Shown in pieces: positions 45,534-57,420 of a DNA stretch of 64,000 bases. The notes under the pieces are model-generated. The model saw only the letters and a list, made by a program, of their open reading frames with translations. It had not been told where the DNA came from and searched no databases. The translations under genes and the position numbers were made by a program. The DNA lies in the NCBI RefSeq assembly GCF_039531165.1, contig NZ_BAAAPN010000106.1:29365-93364 (forward strand), in the 5' to 3' direction. Within the stretch, counting starts at the first letter, position 1. Each line of letters begins with the position of its first letter. This stretch comes from Nostocoides_A vanveenii (GTDB lineage Bacteria; Actinomycetota; Actinomycetes; Actinomycetales; Dermatophilaceae).

Positions 45534-46162
45534 GAGATCTGTACATCTTTGGGGCAGGTGGCCTCGGCCGCGAGGTGGAAGCGCTCGTGTCCGCCGTCAA
45601 CGACAGTGGCCTGACGTGGCGGCTCGCCGGGTTTCTGGACGACGCCCCGTCGCCCGTCAACCGTCAACGGGTTGAGGATCTGGGCCACCAGGTCATCGGC
45701 GGCATCGACCACGCGCTCGGTCGCTCGCCGCAGGCCGTCGTCGTTGCGCTCGCCGACGCCCGAACCCGGCAGTCCGTGACCGGAAGGCTCGCAACGGCGG
45801 GGTGGCAGCTGCCGGCTCTGGTGCACCCGGACACGACCCTCGGCAGGCGGGTCGATCTCAGTCAGGGGGCGCTGGTGTGTGCGGGGGTGCGCACCTCGAC
45901 GAATATCCGGCTCGGCAAGAGCGTCGTGCTCTGCGCGAATGCGACCATCGGCCACGACGTGGTGCTGGGCGACTACAGCACCGTCTTGCCGGGCGCCGTG
46001 GTCTCGGGCGAGGTGACTCTCGGCGACGCGAGCCTGGTCGGTGCGTCTGCAACGATCCTGCAGGGGCTCGCCGTGGGCGTTCGAGCAACCGTTGGCGCCG
46101 GGGCGGTGGTCGTGCGGGATGTCCCCGACGAGGTGATCGTGCGAGGCGTCCCCGCGCGTTGA
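45530..46162 (+). CDS. Sugar O/N-acetyltransferase, NeuD/PglD family
   Basis: 210 residues. The N-terminal Rossmann-like domain (DLYIFGAGGLGREVEAL) is followed by a left-handed beta-helix of hexapeptide repeats (VHPDTTLGRRVDLSQGALVCAGV... IGHDVVLGDYSTVLPGAVVSGEVTLGDASLVGASATI), with the catalytic His in ATIGHDVVLGD. PglD acetylates the 4-amino group of UDP-4-amino-sugar; WbpD/NeuD analogues act on other sugars. With the PglC-like gene upstream and PglF/PglE-like genes at 49.7-52.8 kb, an acetyl-aminosugar pathway is likely. Confidence 0.88.
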   Translation: MRDLYIFGAGGLGREVEALVSAVNDSGLTWRLAGFLDDAPSPVNRQRVEDLGHQVIGGIDHALGRSPQAVVVALADARTRQSVTGRLATAGWQLPALVHPDTTLGRRVDLSQGALVCAGVRTSTNIRLGKSVVLCANATIGHDVVLGDYSTVLPGAVVSGEVTLGDASLVGASATILQGLAVGVRATVGAGAVVVRDVPDEVIVRGVPAR

Positions 46163-46231
46163 GGGGTTGTGGAAGGCGACAGGGGCCCGCCGGCGATGCC
46201 GACGGGCCACTGTTCGTGAAGGGTGCCGGGA

Positions 46232-46674
46232 TCAGGCAGCCAGCCGGTCACGCGGAGAGCGCGTGACCTCCCCGGCGTTGTCGACATCGTCGCCGGAGAC
46301 GAGGGCATAGGTGGCGCTCGCGATGATGGCACCGAGGATCGGGGCGGCCCAGAACAGCCACAACTGGGTGGGCGCTCCGTCACCGTTGAAGACGGCCACC
46401 GCGGTCGAGCGGGGCGGGTTGACCGGCGTGTTGCTGATCGGGATCGAGATGAGGTGGATCAGTGTCATCGCGAAGCCGATCGCGATGGGCGCGAAACCCA
46501 TGGGGACAGGCCCGGAGGTCGGTCCGAGGATGACATAGAGGAACATGGCGGTGAGGACGGCCTCGGCGATGAGGACCGCGGTCAGGGAGTAGCCGCCGGG
46601 GGAGTGGATCCCGTAACCATTGGCCGCCATGTGCCCGACCCGGTCGAAGCCGTCCTTGCCGGAGGCAACGGCAA
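46232..46674 (-). pseudogene. aqpZ: Truncated second aqpZ copy
   Basis: The C-terminal about 147 residues of aquaporin Z, from VASGKDGFDRVGHMAANGYG to the end, including the second NPA (NTPVNPPRSTAV reads NPP, so the motif is changed to NPP). The N-terminal half is missing: homology ends at about 46,674 within a short direct repeat GGCAAGTC GGCAAGTC, after which the C-terminus of an unrelated protein begins. It cannot form a channel. Confidence 0.87.
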
Positions 46675-46680
46675 GTCGGC

Positions 46681-46836
46681 AAGTCGAAGCAGGCGACGTT
46701 CTACATCAATACTGCGAACGAGAAGGCCACCTACGTGAGCCTGGACTTCACCCTCGCGGACACGGTCAACAACGCCGTAGGCATGACCACCGCCTCCGTC
46801 GACGCCGACACGATCTCGGCCTGCGGAGCGCGCTGA
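46681..46836 (+). pseudogene. C-terminal fragment of an unidentified protein
   Basis: The frame KSKQATFYINTANEKATYV... ends at TGA 46,834-46,836 after SVDADTISACGAR. It has no start codon and is cut off exactly at the junction with the truncated aqpZ. The composition suggests the end of a secreted beta-rich protein. I cannot name it. Confidence 0.55.
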
Positions 46837-46987
46837 CCGTCAACGTCGCCGCTGCTGTGCGTGCCGGCTCAAGGCTCGCACCCCTTTGCCGGCACGGCGG
46901 ATCCGCCCGAGCGCGCGGTCGCGCCGGCTGGACTGAGTTCATCCTGGCGGCGCTCGGCGTCCGAAGGCGAGTCCGACAAGGGGCCGC

Positions 46988-47303
46988 CTACCCCTTCAGG
47001 GTGCGTGAGTGCGTCTGAGTGGCGGGCTTTTGGGGCACGATCAACCCCCTGCTGGCCAATTCCGCGATAAACCGCCGAATGTCGGGAGCGACCCGAGGAT
47101 CACCCTGGGGCTCGGCTCGTTCGAATGAGTTCGTCTGTGGTCACTCCGGCGGCGATCTCATGCCAGATCCACGCGGCGGCCCCCGACATCCGCCACGGAA
47201 GCTGTGAGTACGGAGGGCGCAAATCGACAGCCAAGACCTCGTTTTGGTGGTCGACCCACGCCATATCCGAGCTTATCGCCCATTTGCCGGCGTGGTCAGT
47301 CAC
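46988..47303 (-). pseudogene. PqqD-like protein, frameshifted second copy
   Basis: It starts at the ATG at 47,303 with MTDHAGKWAISSDMAWVDHQ and LPWRMSGAAAWIWHEIAAGV, clearly related to the gene at 38,360. After VTTDEL (about 47,130) the frame is lost, but the family sequence resumes in another frame as EPQGDPRVAPDIRRFIAELA, ending at TAG 46,988-46,990. One or two missing bases explain the break. About 105 codons in total. Confidence 0.72.
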
Positions 47304-47336
47304 GGAGATGCATGCAGGGGTTTGTCAATGGTTCCC

Positions 47337-49559
<2,223 letters not shown>

Positions 49560-49749
49560 CGTGTGCCGCTACTCCTTCGGGCGGTATTCGACGCGATCTC
49601 CGCGCCACTGCCGCTCAGGCTATCCAACGTCCGACCGCGCGTGCGTCGACGGCCCAGCGGCCGTGTGCGTCGCCCGAAAAGACGACAATCCGACCCTATA
49701 ACCCCGAGTAACATGGGCGGGTCCGTTCGAACTTTCAGGGGAGAGGCGT

Positions 49750-51615
49750 ATGTCGCCCCGTTCATCCACCTATGCACGCCGATCCGCCATGGTCGGCTGG
49801 GACGTCGCGTCGTGGGGCTTGTCCCTCCTGGCGTTCTCCACTGTGCGTTATGACTTCGACTTGTCGGGCGAGCGCTGGGGCCTGGCCTTGGGGTACGTCG
49901 GGTGTGCCGCGTTCCTTCAGGTCATGGTGGGCTTCCGCACCCACCTTTACCTTGGACGCAGCCGGGTGGGCAGCTATGACGAGGTCACAACGCTGGGGCT
50001 CCTCGTGGCGGGCGTCGCGGCCGTGCTCGGGCTGTTCGTGCTTGCGCTGGGCGAACTCGCGTTGCCGGAGGGTCGGCGTTTTTCCCTTGGCATCATGTGG
50101 CTGGTGCCGGCCATGGCGTTCCTCGTCATGGCATCCGGACGGTGGGTGTTCCGGTCCATGCGCGATCGGCGGCGGCGCGCCGACCAGCCGCCAGCCACCC
50201 CAGTCCTTATCTATGGCGCCGGGGATGTCGGGCACCAAGTTGCCTTGCTCGTTGACCGCGCCGAGGATCCGCCCTACTCCATTGTCGGATTCATCGATGA
50301 CCACCCCAGGAACCGGTTCCTGCGGGTCGGACGTTATCGCGTCCTCGGATCGGGCCTGGATCTCGTCGACCTCGCCCGAGCCCATGGAGCCGAAGGCGTG
50401 GTCCTGGCGATCAGCAAGGCGGAACCGGCGATGCTGGCGGACCTCAACGACCGGTGCCGCGCCGCCGGGCTCGAGCTCGTTGTAGTCCCGCCGGTTCGGG
50501 AGATGATCGGCGGTCAAGTCCAGCTGGACCAATTGCGCCAGTTCAACGTTGTCGATTTGCTCGGCCGACGCCCGGTGGAGACGGTCATCGCCGCCATCTC
50601 GGGGTATGTCAAGGGCAAGGTCGTGCTCGTGACCGGCGCGGGCGGCTCCATCGGCTCAGAACTGGCTGAGCAGGTGCACGCTCTCGAGCCGGCACGACTG
50701 ATCCTGCTTGACCGGGATGAGTCAGGGCTGCACTCAACCCAATTGAACATATATAATTCCGGGTTGTTGGATCGAGACGACATCGTCCTTTGCGACATCA
50801 GGGATGCGGCTGCCCTCCGCGATGTGTTCGCCAAGCATCGTCCCGAAGTCGTCTTCCACGCAGCCGCCTTGAAACACTTGCCGATGCTGGAAGCGTTCCC
50901 CGCCGAAGGGTGGAAAACCAACGTCGTTGGCACTCTCAACGTGCTGCAGTGCGCGACGAATGTGGGCGTCGAGCGCTTCGTGAACATTAGCACCGACAAA
51001 GCGGCTGACCCCAGCTGTGTCCTCGGGCAGACGAAGCTGCTCGCCGAGCGCTTGACCTCGTGGTTCGCCGCGGAGACCCAACGACCCTACGTCTCGGTGC
51101 GGTTTGGAAACGTCCTAGGCTCGCGAGGTTCGGTCCTCTTCGCCTTCCAGAAGCAGATTGAACGTGGCGGCCCGGTGACCGTCACCCACCCGCAGGTCAC
51201 GCGCTTCTTCATGACCATCCCCGAGGCGTGTGAGCTGGTCCTCCAGGCAGGCGCGATCGGCCGGGCGGGGGAGACCCTGGTGCTGGACATGGGGGAGCCG
51301 GTGAAGATCGTGGATGTCGCCAATCGACTTATCGAAGAGTCCGGTAGGTCTGTGGACATCGAGTTTACCGGCCTGCGCTCGGGAGAGAAGATGCACGAGA
51401 TCCTCTTCAGCGACAGCGAGCCGCGGACTGCGAGCGTGCACCCGCTGATCACCCAAGTGCCGGTGCAAGGACTCGACCCGATGCATGTCCTCTTCGATCA
51501 CGTGGACATCGACCGCATCCGTGATGTGCTGCGCACTCAGTTGCCACCGCGTCGTGCGCCCGCGACCATTCCGAACTCGGGCAAGGTGACATCAGGCGGG
51601 CCGAGCGGCCGATGA
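49750..51615 (+). CDS. UDP-GlcNAc 4,6-dehydratase-like membrane protein (PglF/CapD/WbpM)
   Basis: 621 residues. Four N-terminal membrane helices (about 20-135) precede a first Rossmann/CoA-binding-like domain (PVLIYGAGDVGHQVALLVDR) and a C-terminal SDR dehydratase domain: VLVTGAGGSIGSELAEQVHAL, HAAALKHLPMLEAFPAEG and the active-site segment ISTDKAADPSCVLGQTK. The usual Met/Tyr position of the catalytic segment is Leu, common in actinobacterial members. It should make the UDP-4-keto-6-deoxy sugar used by the PglE-like aminotransferase downstream. Confidence 0.9.
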   Translation: MSPRSSTYARRSAMVGWDVASWGLSLLAFSTVRYDFDLSGERWGLALGYVGCAAFLQVMVGFRTHLYLGRSRVGSYDEVTTLGLLVAGVAAVLGLFVLALGELALPEGRRFSLGIMWLVPAMAFLVMASGRWVFRSMRDRRRRADQPPATPVLIYGAGDVGHQVALLVDRAEDPPYSIVGFIDDHPRNRFLRVGRYRVLGSGLDLVDLARAHGAEGVVLAISKAEPAMLADLNDRCRAAGLELVVVPPVREMIGGQVQLDQLRQFNVVDLLGRRPVETVIAAISGYVKGKVVLVTGAGGSIGSELAEQVHALEPARLILLDRDESGLHSTQLNIYNSGLLDRDDIVLCDIRDAAALRDVFAKHRPEVVFHAAALKHLPMLEAFPAEGWKTNVVGTLNVLQCATNVGVERFVNISTDKAADPSCVLGQTKLLAERLTSWFAAETQRPYVSVRFGNVLGSRGSVLFAFQKQIERGGPVTVTHPQVTRFFMTIPEACELVLQAGAIGRAGETLVLDMGEPVKIVDVANRLIEESGRSVDIEFTGLRSGEKMHEILFSDSEPRTASVHPLITQVPVQGLDPMHVLFDHVDIDRIRDVLRTQLPPRRAPATIPNSGKVTSGGPSGR

Positions 51616-51670
51616 ACGAGCTGAACCAGCGGTAAACAGCTTTGCCCCAGTTGAACGACCTAGAAAGCAC

Positions 51671-52812
51671 TATGCCCAACCCTTCCGGAGCGCATCTTTC
51701 TCTCCAAGGCCGATATCACCGAGGTGGAGCGGAACTATGTCATGGATGCGCTCCAGTCCGGATGGGTGACGCTTCTTGGACCGTCGGTCGACGAATCGAG
51801 GAAGCGATCGCAGCTCGTGTCGGTGTGGCGCATGCGCTGGCGCTGTCCTCAGGCACTGCCGCCCTTCATCTGGCGTTGCTTCACGCCGGCTTTCGTCCGG
51901 GTCGGGTCGTCGTCATGCCGTCGATGACCTTCGCTGCCTCTGCCAATGCGGTCCGCTACACTGGCGCCGAGGCCGTTTTCGTAGACTCGCGCCCCGAAGG
52001 TGGCAATCTGGACGTGGAGTTGTTCCTCGAAGCCCTCGACATCCTAGTGGACGAAGGAGCCGACATCGCCGCGGTCATGTCCGTGGACCCTTCGGGCGGT
52101 GCGTCGACTACACAGCATTGCTGTCCGGTCTCCAGGGCAGAGGGATCCCGCTGAACGAGGACGCAGCCGAGGCCTTACGCGCCAGCCACCGGGGGCGGGC
52201 TGCGGGATCGTTCAGTCAGTCCGGATTGCTGTCATTCAACGGCAACAAGGTGCTGACCACCGCCGGCGGTGGAATGCTGGTCTCAGACGACGGAGACCTC
52301 ATCGAACACGCGCGCTATCTCGCGAGCCAGGCCCGGCAACCCGTCCGGTGGTATGAACACACGGAAATCGGCTACAACTATCGAATGTCCAACGTCCTTG
52401 GCGCACTTGGACTGGGCAAGTTAGAGAGTTGGACGGAATGATCAGGCGCCGCCAATCTATCAGAAGAACATATGAGGCCGCTTTCAGGACAATTGACGGC
52501 CTTAGTTTTCTAGGGTCCTCAGACGGCTATGTTGATGACGACAATTGCTGGCTGAGTTGCATCGTCCTCGATCCTCACTACTTTCGAGTCGGACCTCCGG
52601 AAGTAATCCGGTCACTAGAGAACATGGGAATTGAGGCAAGGCACTTATGGAAACCGATGCACCTTCAGCCTGTCTTCTCACAAAACCGCGTCTTTGACAC
52701 TGGCGTGGGAGCAAGGATGTTTGATAATGGCCTCGCTTTGCCAAGCGGCTCCGGATTGAACGATGAAGAAGTGGCACACGTGATCGCGCCAGTCCGCACG
52801 CTCTTGACTTGA
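51671..52812 (+). pseudogene. DegT/PglE-like aminotransferase gene, frameshifted and mosaic
   Basis: A PLP-dependent sugar aminotransferase can be read only by changing frame: ERIFLSKADITEVERNYVMDAL and QSGWVTLLGPSVDE, then EEAIAARVGVAHALALSSGT, then the PLP-lysine segment SQSGLLSFNGNKVLTTAGGG after about 52,090, and finally RRQSIRRTYEAAFRTIDGLS from about 52,430. At least three indels are needed (about 51,790, 52,090 and 52,430). The last third (52,440-52,810) is visibly AT-richer than the rest, suggesting a recombination joint. It would be the step between the PglF-like dehydratase and the PglD-like acetyltransferase. Confidence 0.82.
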
Positions 52813-53008
52813 ATGGCGTGGTCCAAACCGTCAACCGCGGCACGTGCCTGGATGCGATCGCGGCGCTCCTTGGCCAAAAGACTCACGCGATGACCGTGGT
52901 GTCCCCCATCTCGGACGCATCGTCGTCGAGCGGCACCCGCGCCGTCACCGAGAAGGTGGAGCGCACTAGCACCAGCCTTCCTTCGCCGACGACGAAGGCT
53001 CGAAGATG
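52813..53008. other. Non-coding gap left of the IS21 element
   Basis: No convincing gene. A short open frame contains CLDAIAALLGQKTHAMTVV, which may be a remnant but which I cannot assign. A weak hairpin CCTTCG...CGAAGG lies at about 52,977-52,997. The last six bases, AAGATG (53,003-53,008), are the left copy of the IS21 target duplication. Confidence 0.5.
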
Positions 53009-53202
53009 TGTCGGCGGCCACGAAAAACTGAACGCAGGCGGCCACGGAGTTGAACGCTGGCGGACATGAGAACTGAACGTTGGCGGTCTTGGGATCTGCC
53101 CGACACGACGTCGTCTGCCTCGCCACGGTCCGTGGTTGAGGCCCCTTCCTCGGGTGCGATGAGCGGTGCTGAAGCGCCCCATCGCCCCGAGGAAGGGATG
53201 AA

Positions 53203-54663
53203 GTGAAGTCTGCTGAGGAGATCATGGAAATCTTGAATGCCTACGACCTGACCGGGTCGTTGCGTGATGCCGGCGAGTTGGCCGGGTGTTCCCCGAACAC
53301 GGTGAAGCACTACGTCGAGCGGCGTGCTGCAGCCGGCGAGCTGGTCCAGGCCGTGCAGCGGCCGATGCTGATCGAAGAGTACTTGCCGAAGGTCGAGGAG
53401 TGGGTCGAACGGTCCAAGGGCAAGGTCCGCGCCGACGTCGCCCACGACAAGCTCGTCGCACTGGGGTACACCGGTTCGGAACGCACCACCCGCCGCGCGG
53501 TCGCGACTGTCAAGGGGTCTTATCGGGCCGGTCGGGTCCGGGTGCACCGGCCGTGGGTGGTCGAGCCCGGGATGTGGCTGCAGTACGACTACGGCGACGG
53601 GCCGGTCATCGACGGCGTCAAGACCGTGCTGTTCGTCGCCTGGGTCGCCTGGTCCCGGTTCCGAGTCGTAGTCCCCCTGCGGGACAAGACCATGCCGAGC
53701 GTGTTCGCCGCCCTGGACCAGACGTTCCGCCGACTGGGCGGGGTGCCGACCTACGTGCTGACCGACAACGAGAAGACTGTCACGGTTGAGCACATCGCCG
53801 GGATCGCGGTCCGCAACCCGCAGCTCGTCGGCTTCGCGGAGCACTACTCGGCCACCGTGCTTACCTGCGTCCCGGCTGATCCGGCATCGAAGGGCGGCAC
53901 CGAGTCGTCGGTGAAGATCAGCAAGGCCGATCTCGTCCCGAAGGACACCAACCTGCTCGAGGAGTACGGCTCGTTCGTCGAGCTCGAGGCAGCCTGCCTG
54001 GCGTTCTGCGAGAAGGTCAACACCCGCCCACATCGGCTGACGAAGCGGCCGCCGGTCGAGATGCTCGCCGAGGAACGCCTTCGGCTGCACCCGGTCGCCA
54101 TGGTGCCGCACACGGTCGCGTTCGGCACCACGCGCCAAGTCCCGGCGAACACGCCGATGATCACGTTCGAGTCCGGCCAGTACTCCGTCCCGCACCAGCT
54201 GCTCGGTGCCACGGTGTGGGTGCGGACCCATGGCGTCGGCGCGGGCGAGCAGGTGATCGTCGTCCACGTCGGCGAGGACGGGCCGGCCGAGGTTGCTCGC
54301 CACGCACGGGCCACGCCCGGTAGCCCGAGGATCGACGACGACCACTTCCCGCCCCAGCCCGAAGGGCCGCTGGAGCGTCGACCACGAGCCAAGAACCCGG
54401 CCGAGGCGGAGTTCCTCGACCTGGGCGAAGGAGCCCGGCTGTGGCTGGTCGAGGCCACCGCCGCAGGCACCAGTCGGATGCGGGTCAAGATGACCGAGGC
54501 ACTGGCGTTGGCCAAGCTGTTCGACCCCGTCGAGGTCGACTGGGCACTCGGACACGCCGCCGTCCACGGCCGGTTCGCCAAGGCCGACCTGTCCTCGATC
54601 CTCGACCACCACGCGAGCCGACCAGCTGCCGGTGAGCATCGGGCCGGTGAAACTCCCCACTGA
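53203..54663 (+). CDS. istA: IS21-family transposase IstA
   Basis: 486 residues from the GTG at 53,203 with AGGAAGGG upstream. An N-terminal helix-turn-helix (IMEILNAYDLTGSLRDAGELAGCSPNTVKHYVE) is followed by an rve-type DDE domain: WLQYDYGDGPVIDG (first Asp), VLTDNEKTVTVEH (second Asp) and GGTESSVKISKADL (Glu). It looks intact. It needs IstB for normal transposition, and istB is broken here. Confidence 0.93.
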   Translation: MKSAEEIMEILNAYDLTGSLRDAGELAGCSPNTVKHYVERRAAAGELVQAVQRPMLIEEYLPKVEEWVERSKGKVRADVAHDKLVALGYTGSERTTRRAVATVKGSYRAGRVRVHRPWVVEPGMWLQYDYGDGPVIDGVKTVLFVAWVAWSRFRVVVPLRDKTMPSVFAALDQTFRRLGGVPTYVLTDNEKTVTVEHIAGIAVRNPQLVGFAEHYSATVLTCVPADPASKGGTESSVKISKADLVPKDTNLLEEYGSFVELEAACLAFCEKVNTRPHRLTKRPPVEMLAEERLRLHPVAMVPHTVAFGTTRQVPANTPMITFESGQYSVPHQLLGATVWVRTHGVGAGEQVIVVHVGEDGPAEVARHARATPGSPRIDDDHFPPQPEGPLERRPRAKNPAEAEFLDLGEGARLWLVEATAAGTSRMRVKMTEALALAKLFDPVEVDWALGHAAVHGRFAKADLSSILDHHASRPAAGEHRAGETPH

Positions 54664-54721
54664 CCCAAGGCACCGGCTCCTGGGCACGACTCGGCCAGCA
54701 GGACCAGAACGAGATGAACCG

Positions 54722-55255
54722 ATGACGACGACGAGGGCTACCACCTCGGTGTCCGCGCCGCCGCTGCCGCCGGACCTGGAGGACCTGCTGCGCCGGCCAC
54801 CGCGCTGCTGCACTCGCCGCCGCTGCGGCTACCGCACATCCGCCGCCACGCACCCGAGATCGTGGCGACCGCCAAGGCCCAGCGCTGGGAACCAGCAGAA
54901 GTCCTCAAGGCCCTCTTCGCCGAGGAGGTCGCCGGCCGGGAACGCTCCGCACTGGCCACCAGACGAGCCGCAGCCGGGTTCCCGACCGGGAAGACATTCC
55001 AGGCCTGGCAGCCCGGCGCGTCCTCCATCCCGCCCCCGACCCAGCAGGCGCTACGCACCCTGGAATGGGTGCACCGGCGGGAGAACCTCGTGGTGTGCGG
55101 GCCGTCGGGGACCGGGAAGACGTTCCTGCTCGAAGCACTCGGCCAACACGCCGTCGAGCAGGGTTTGAAGGTCGCCTGGTTCACCCTGGAGGACCTCGGC
55201 GTCCTCCTTCGCAGGCATCGTGCCGACGACACCGTCACCAAGGCCATCGCCCGAC
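54722..55255 (+). pseudogene. istB: IstB helper ATPase, 5' part
   Basis: It starts MTTTRATTSVSAPPLPPDLEDLLRR, then the frame shifts near 54,790 and continues as RLPHIRRHAPEIVATAKAQRW, EVLKALFAEEVAGRERSALATRRAA and the Walker A motif CGPSGTGKTFLLEALG. The sequence is cut at 55,255 by the IS1634-type element and resumes at 57,004 (RADVVVVDDIG). A translation start at GTG 54,862 is an alternative that avoids the N-terminal frameshift. Confidence 0.85.
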
Positions 55256-57003
55256 CTGAGTCGTGCCAGTTGGTTTAGTGTCCCGATTTAGCGATGGTGT
55301 CCAGGAGTTCTTTGACTTCTGGGGGGATCTCGGGTTCGAGGGTGAGTCTGTGGTCGCCGAGGGCGATGGTGGCCGAGCGGATTGGACGCAGGGTGTTGAT
55401 GAGCTTCTTGATCGAGAGGCCGGTGACGTCCTGGAGGTAGCGGCTGACCGCGAGGGCGGCGAAGACGATGGTCAGGTGCGCCTCGATCGAGTCCTTCTGG
55501 TGATGGAACATCGGGCGGGCCCGCAGGTCGCTCTTGGCCATCCGGAAGCTCTTCTCGACGTGCCACAGGTCGTGGTAGGCGCTGATCACCTGGGCGCCGG
55601 ACATCACGTCGGGGGCGATGTTCGAGACGTACCCCTTCAGGCCGGCGAGCTGGCGGGCGCGCTCGACCAGGGCCCAGTTGACGTCCTTGTCGGCGCCGTT
55701 GATTCGCACGAACCGGTCCTTCTTGACCGGCCGGGTGCCGGCGGCGACCTTCTCGGCCCGTTCGACCATCGCGTTGATCGACCTGTTGTCCCGCTTGTAC
55801 CGCTTGAAGGAGTACTGGTACACCACCCTGCGGGTGCGCGCTGCCGTGCCGGTGCCCATCACCCGGCTCGACTCCAGGATCTGACCGTCGGCGAAGTAGT
55901 CTCCGTGACGTTCGAAGTGGGCGGCCAGGTCGTAGGGGGCCTTGCTGATCCGAGAGCCGACGATAAAGGAGAACCCGGCGTCCTCGAGGGCGTTCAGGTT
56001 CCCCGCTGAGAGCATCCCGGCATCGGCGACGACGACCATGTCGGTGACCCCGTGCCGGGCCTGGAACGCCTCCAGCACCGGGATCAGGGTCTTGGTCTCG
56101 GCGGTGTTGCCTTCGAACAGGTGCACCTCGAGGGGGAACCCGCTGGGGTCGACCAGCAGCCCGACCTGCACTTGAGGGTCGACCCGGCGTTCCTTGCTCA
56201 TCCCGACCTTGCGCAGGTCGTCCTCGGTGTCGGTCTCGAAGTACAGCGTGGTGCAGTCATAGAGCACCAGGGCCGCCGGGCCGCTGGTGCGTGCCGAGTG
56301 CGCCAGGCACGCCCTGGCCAACCGATCCCGATAATCCCGTCCGATCGTGCGCCCCAGGGCGCGAAAGATCGTCCGCAGCGACGGCGCCGGCACACCGATG
56401 TCGGCGAGCACCCGCGCGGTGTCGGCCTTGGACGTCGGCTCGACCACCCGGGCCAGCACCAGCGACCTGAACGCCTCGTCGCCGAGGACCTCGAACCCGA
56501 GCCGCTCGTACGCCGCGGCCAGGACGCCCCACAGCGTCAACGACGCCGTCCCGACCACCTTCCCGCCACCGGCCACCGAGACCGGGCGGCCCGCCCGCAC
56601 CCTCGGGCTCTCGCCCTCCTCGAGCTCGAGCCGCCCGCTTGCGGGGCGTGTCCAGTCAGCGACCTCATCGACGCCCGGCAGCACCTCGGGCACCGGCCCC
56701 AGCTCTAGCTCTCCCTGCCCGGGCAGCAGCCGCTCCCGCGCCGCGCGCAGCAGCAGCGCCAGCTCGGCGTCGGTGTGCGCCGAGCCGACATGCTCCACCC
56801 CGACGACCACGCCACCGGTCTTGCTCACCACCTGCACAGCGACCGCCCCGGACGCGGTCCGCACCTTGCGCACGAACCGCGAAGCCATACCCGAAGGCTA
56901 CCCAGCACCCCATTCTTAGTAACCCGAACCGCCCCGACCGCCGAGCCAAGACGCAGGTCAACGCAATAGGGTCAACTCCGGCCCACACCAGTGGCACGAC
57001 TCA
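55256..57003. mobile_element. IS1634-type insertion sequence inside istB
   Basis: The ends are inverted repeats CTGAGTCGTGCCA (55,256-55,268) and TGGCACGACTCAG (56,991-57,003). One transposase gene on the minus strand fills it. A GAC triplet adjoins both ends, but a clear longer target duplication is not seen. Confidence 0.85.
55275..56888 (-). CDS. IS1634-family DDE transposase
   Basis: 537 residues, intact. N-terminal domain with ASRFVRKVRTASGAVAVQVV; catalytic core of the IS4 superfamily with LYDCTTLYFETDTED (first Asp), VADAGMLSAGNLNALEDAG (second Asp) and DLWHVEKSFRMAKSDLRARP (Glu in the Y-x2-R-x3-E-like region); a C-terminal HLTIVFAALAVSRYLQ segment as in IS1634/IS1549 proteins. The start lies close to the right end of the element. 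It appears competent for transposition. Confidence 0.92.
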   Translation of the reverse strand: MASRFVRKVRTASGAVAVQVVSKTGGVVVGVEHVGSAHTDAELALLLRAARERLLPGQGELELGPVPEVLPGVDEVADWTRPASGRLELEEGESPRVRAGRPVSVAGGGKVVGTASLTLWGVLAAAYERLGFEVLGDEAFRSLVLARVVEPTSKADTARVLADIGVPAPSLRTIFRALGRTIGRDYRDRLARACLAHSARTSGPAALVLYDCTTLYFETDTEDDLRKVGMSKERRVDPQVQVGLLVDPSGFPLEVHLFEGNTAETKTLIPVLEAFQARHGVTDMVVVADAGMLSAGNLNALEDAGFSFIVGSRISKAPYDLAAHFERHGDYFADGQILESSRVMGTGTAARTRRVVYQYSFKRYKRDNRSINAMVERAEKVAAGTRPVKKDRFVRINGADKDVNWALVERARQLAGLKGYVSNIAPDVMSGAQVISAYHDLWHVEKSFRMAKSDLRARPMFHHQKDSIEAHLTIVFAALAVSRYLQDVTGLSIKKLINTLRPIRSATIALGDHRLTLEPEIPPEVKELLDTIAKSGH

Positions 57004-57294
57004 GGACCGAGTCCTGCGAGCAGACGTCGTGGTCGTCGACGACATCGGGCTGCTCCCGGTCGCCGCCGACGCCGCCGAAGGCCTCTACCGGCTCGTCGAC
57101 GCCGCCTACGAGAAACGCTCCATCGCGATCTCCTCCAACCTGCACCCCTCCGGATTCGACGAACTCATGCCCAAGACCCTGGCCACCGCCACCGTCGACC
57201 GGCTCCTCCACCACGCCCACATCTGCCAGACCAGCGGCGACTCCGTCCGCCTCACCCAAGCACTGGCAGGTCAAGGGGTGAGCCCCTTGACCTG
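57004..57294 (+). pseudogene. istB: IstB helper ATPase, 3' part
   Basis: Continues the IstB sequence after the IS1634 insertion: DRVLRADVVVVDDIGLLPV (Walker B), then AYEKRSIAISSNLHPSGFDEL and the C-terminus RLTQALAGQGVSPLT. Ends at TGA 57,294. No start codon of its own. Confidence 0.88.
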
Positions 57295-57420
57295 ACCGTC
57301 CCGGCCGGTGGCGGCCCAGCCCCCATGGGCAGATCCCATGGCCGCCACCGTACAGTTCTCGTGACCGCCACCGTTCAGGTTTCAAGACCGCCACCGTTCA
57401 GTTCCAGATGGCCCTTGACA

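Larger units (their letters stand above)
53009..57420. mobile_element. IS21-family element interrupted by an IS1634-type element
   Basis: Left end TGTCGGCGGCCACG and right end (complement) TGTCAAGGGCCATC are related, and each end carries about three spaced repeats of the type AACTGAACG-x-TGGCGG, the multiple terminal repeats of IS21 elements. The flanks are an exact 6-bp target duplication, AAGATG, at 53,003-53,008 and 57,421-57,426. It contains istA and an istB split at 55,255/57,004. Confidence 0.93.

Noticed and set aside
52966..54813. Long minus-strand open frame opposite istA
   Set aside because: Composition shadow of istA in high-GC DNA; no family motif and it crosses the IS21 left end. 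Similar shadows opposite purH (18,935-20,794), pcrA (6,124-7,479) and the CFA/CarH genes (32,367-34,634) were dropped for the same reason.
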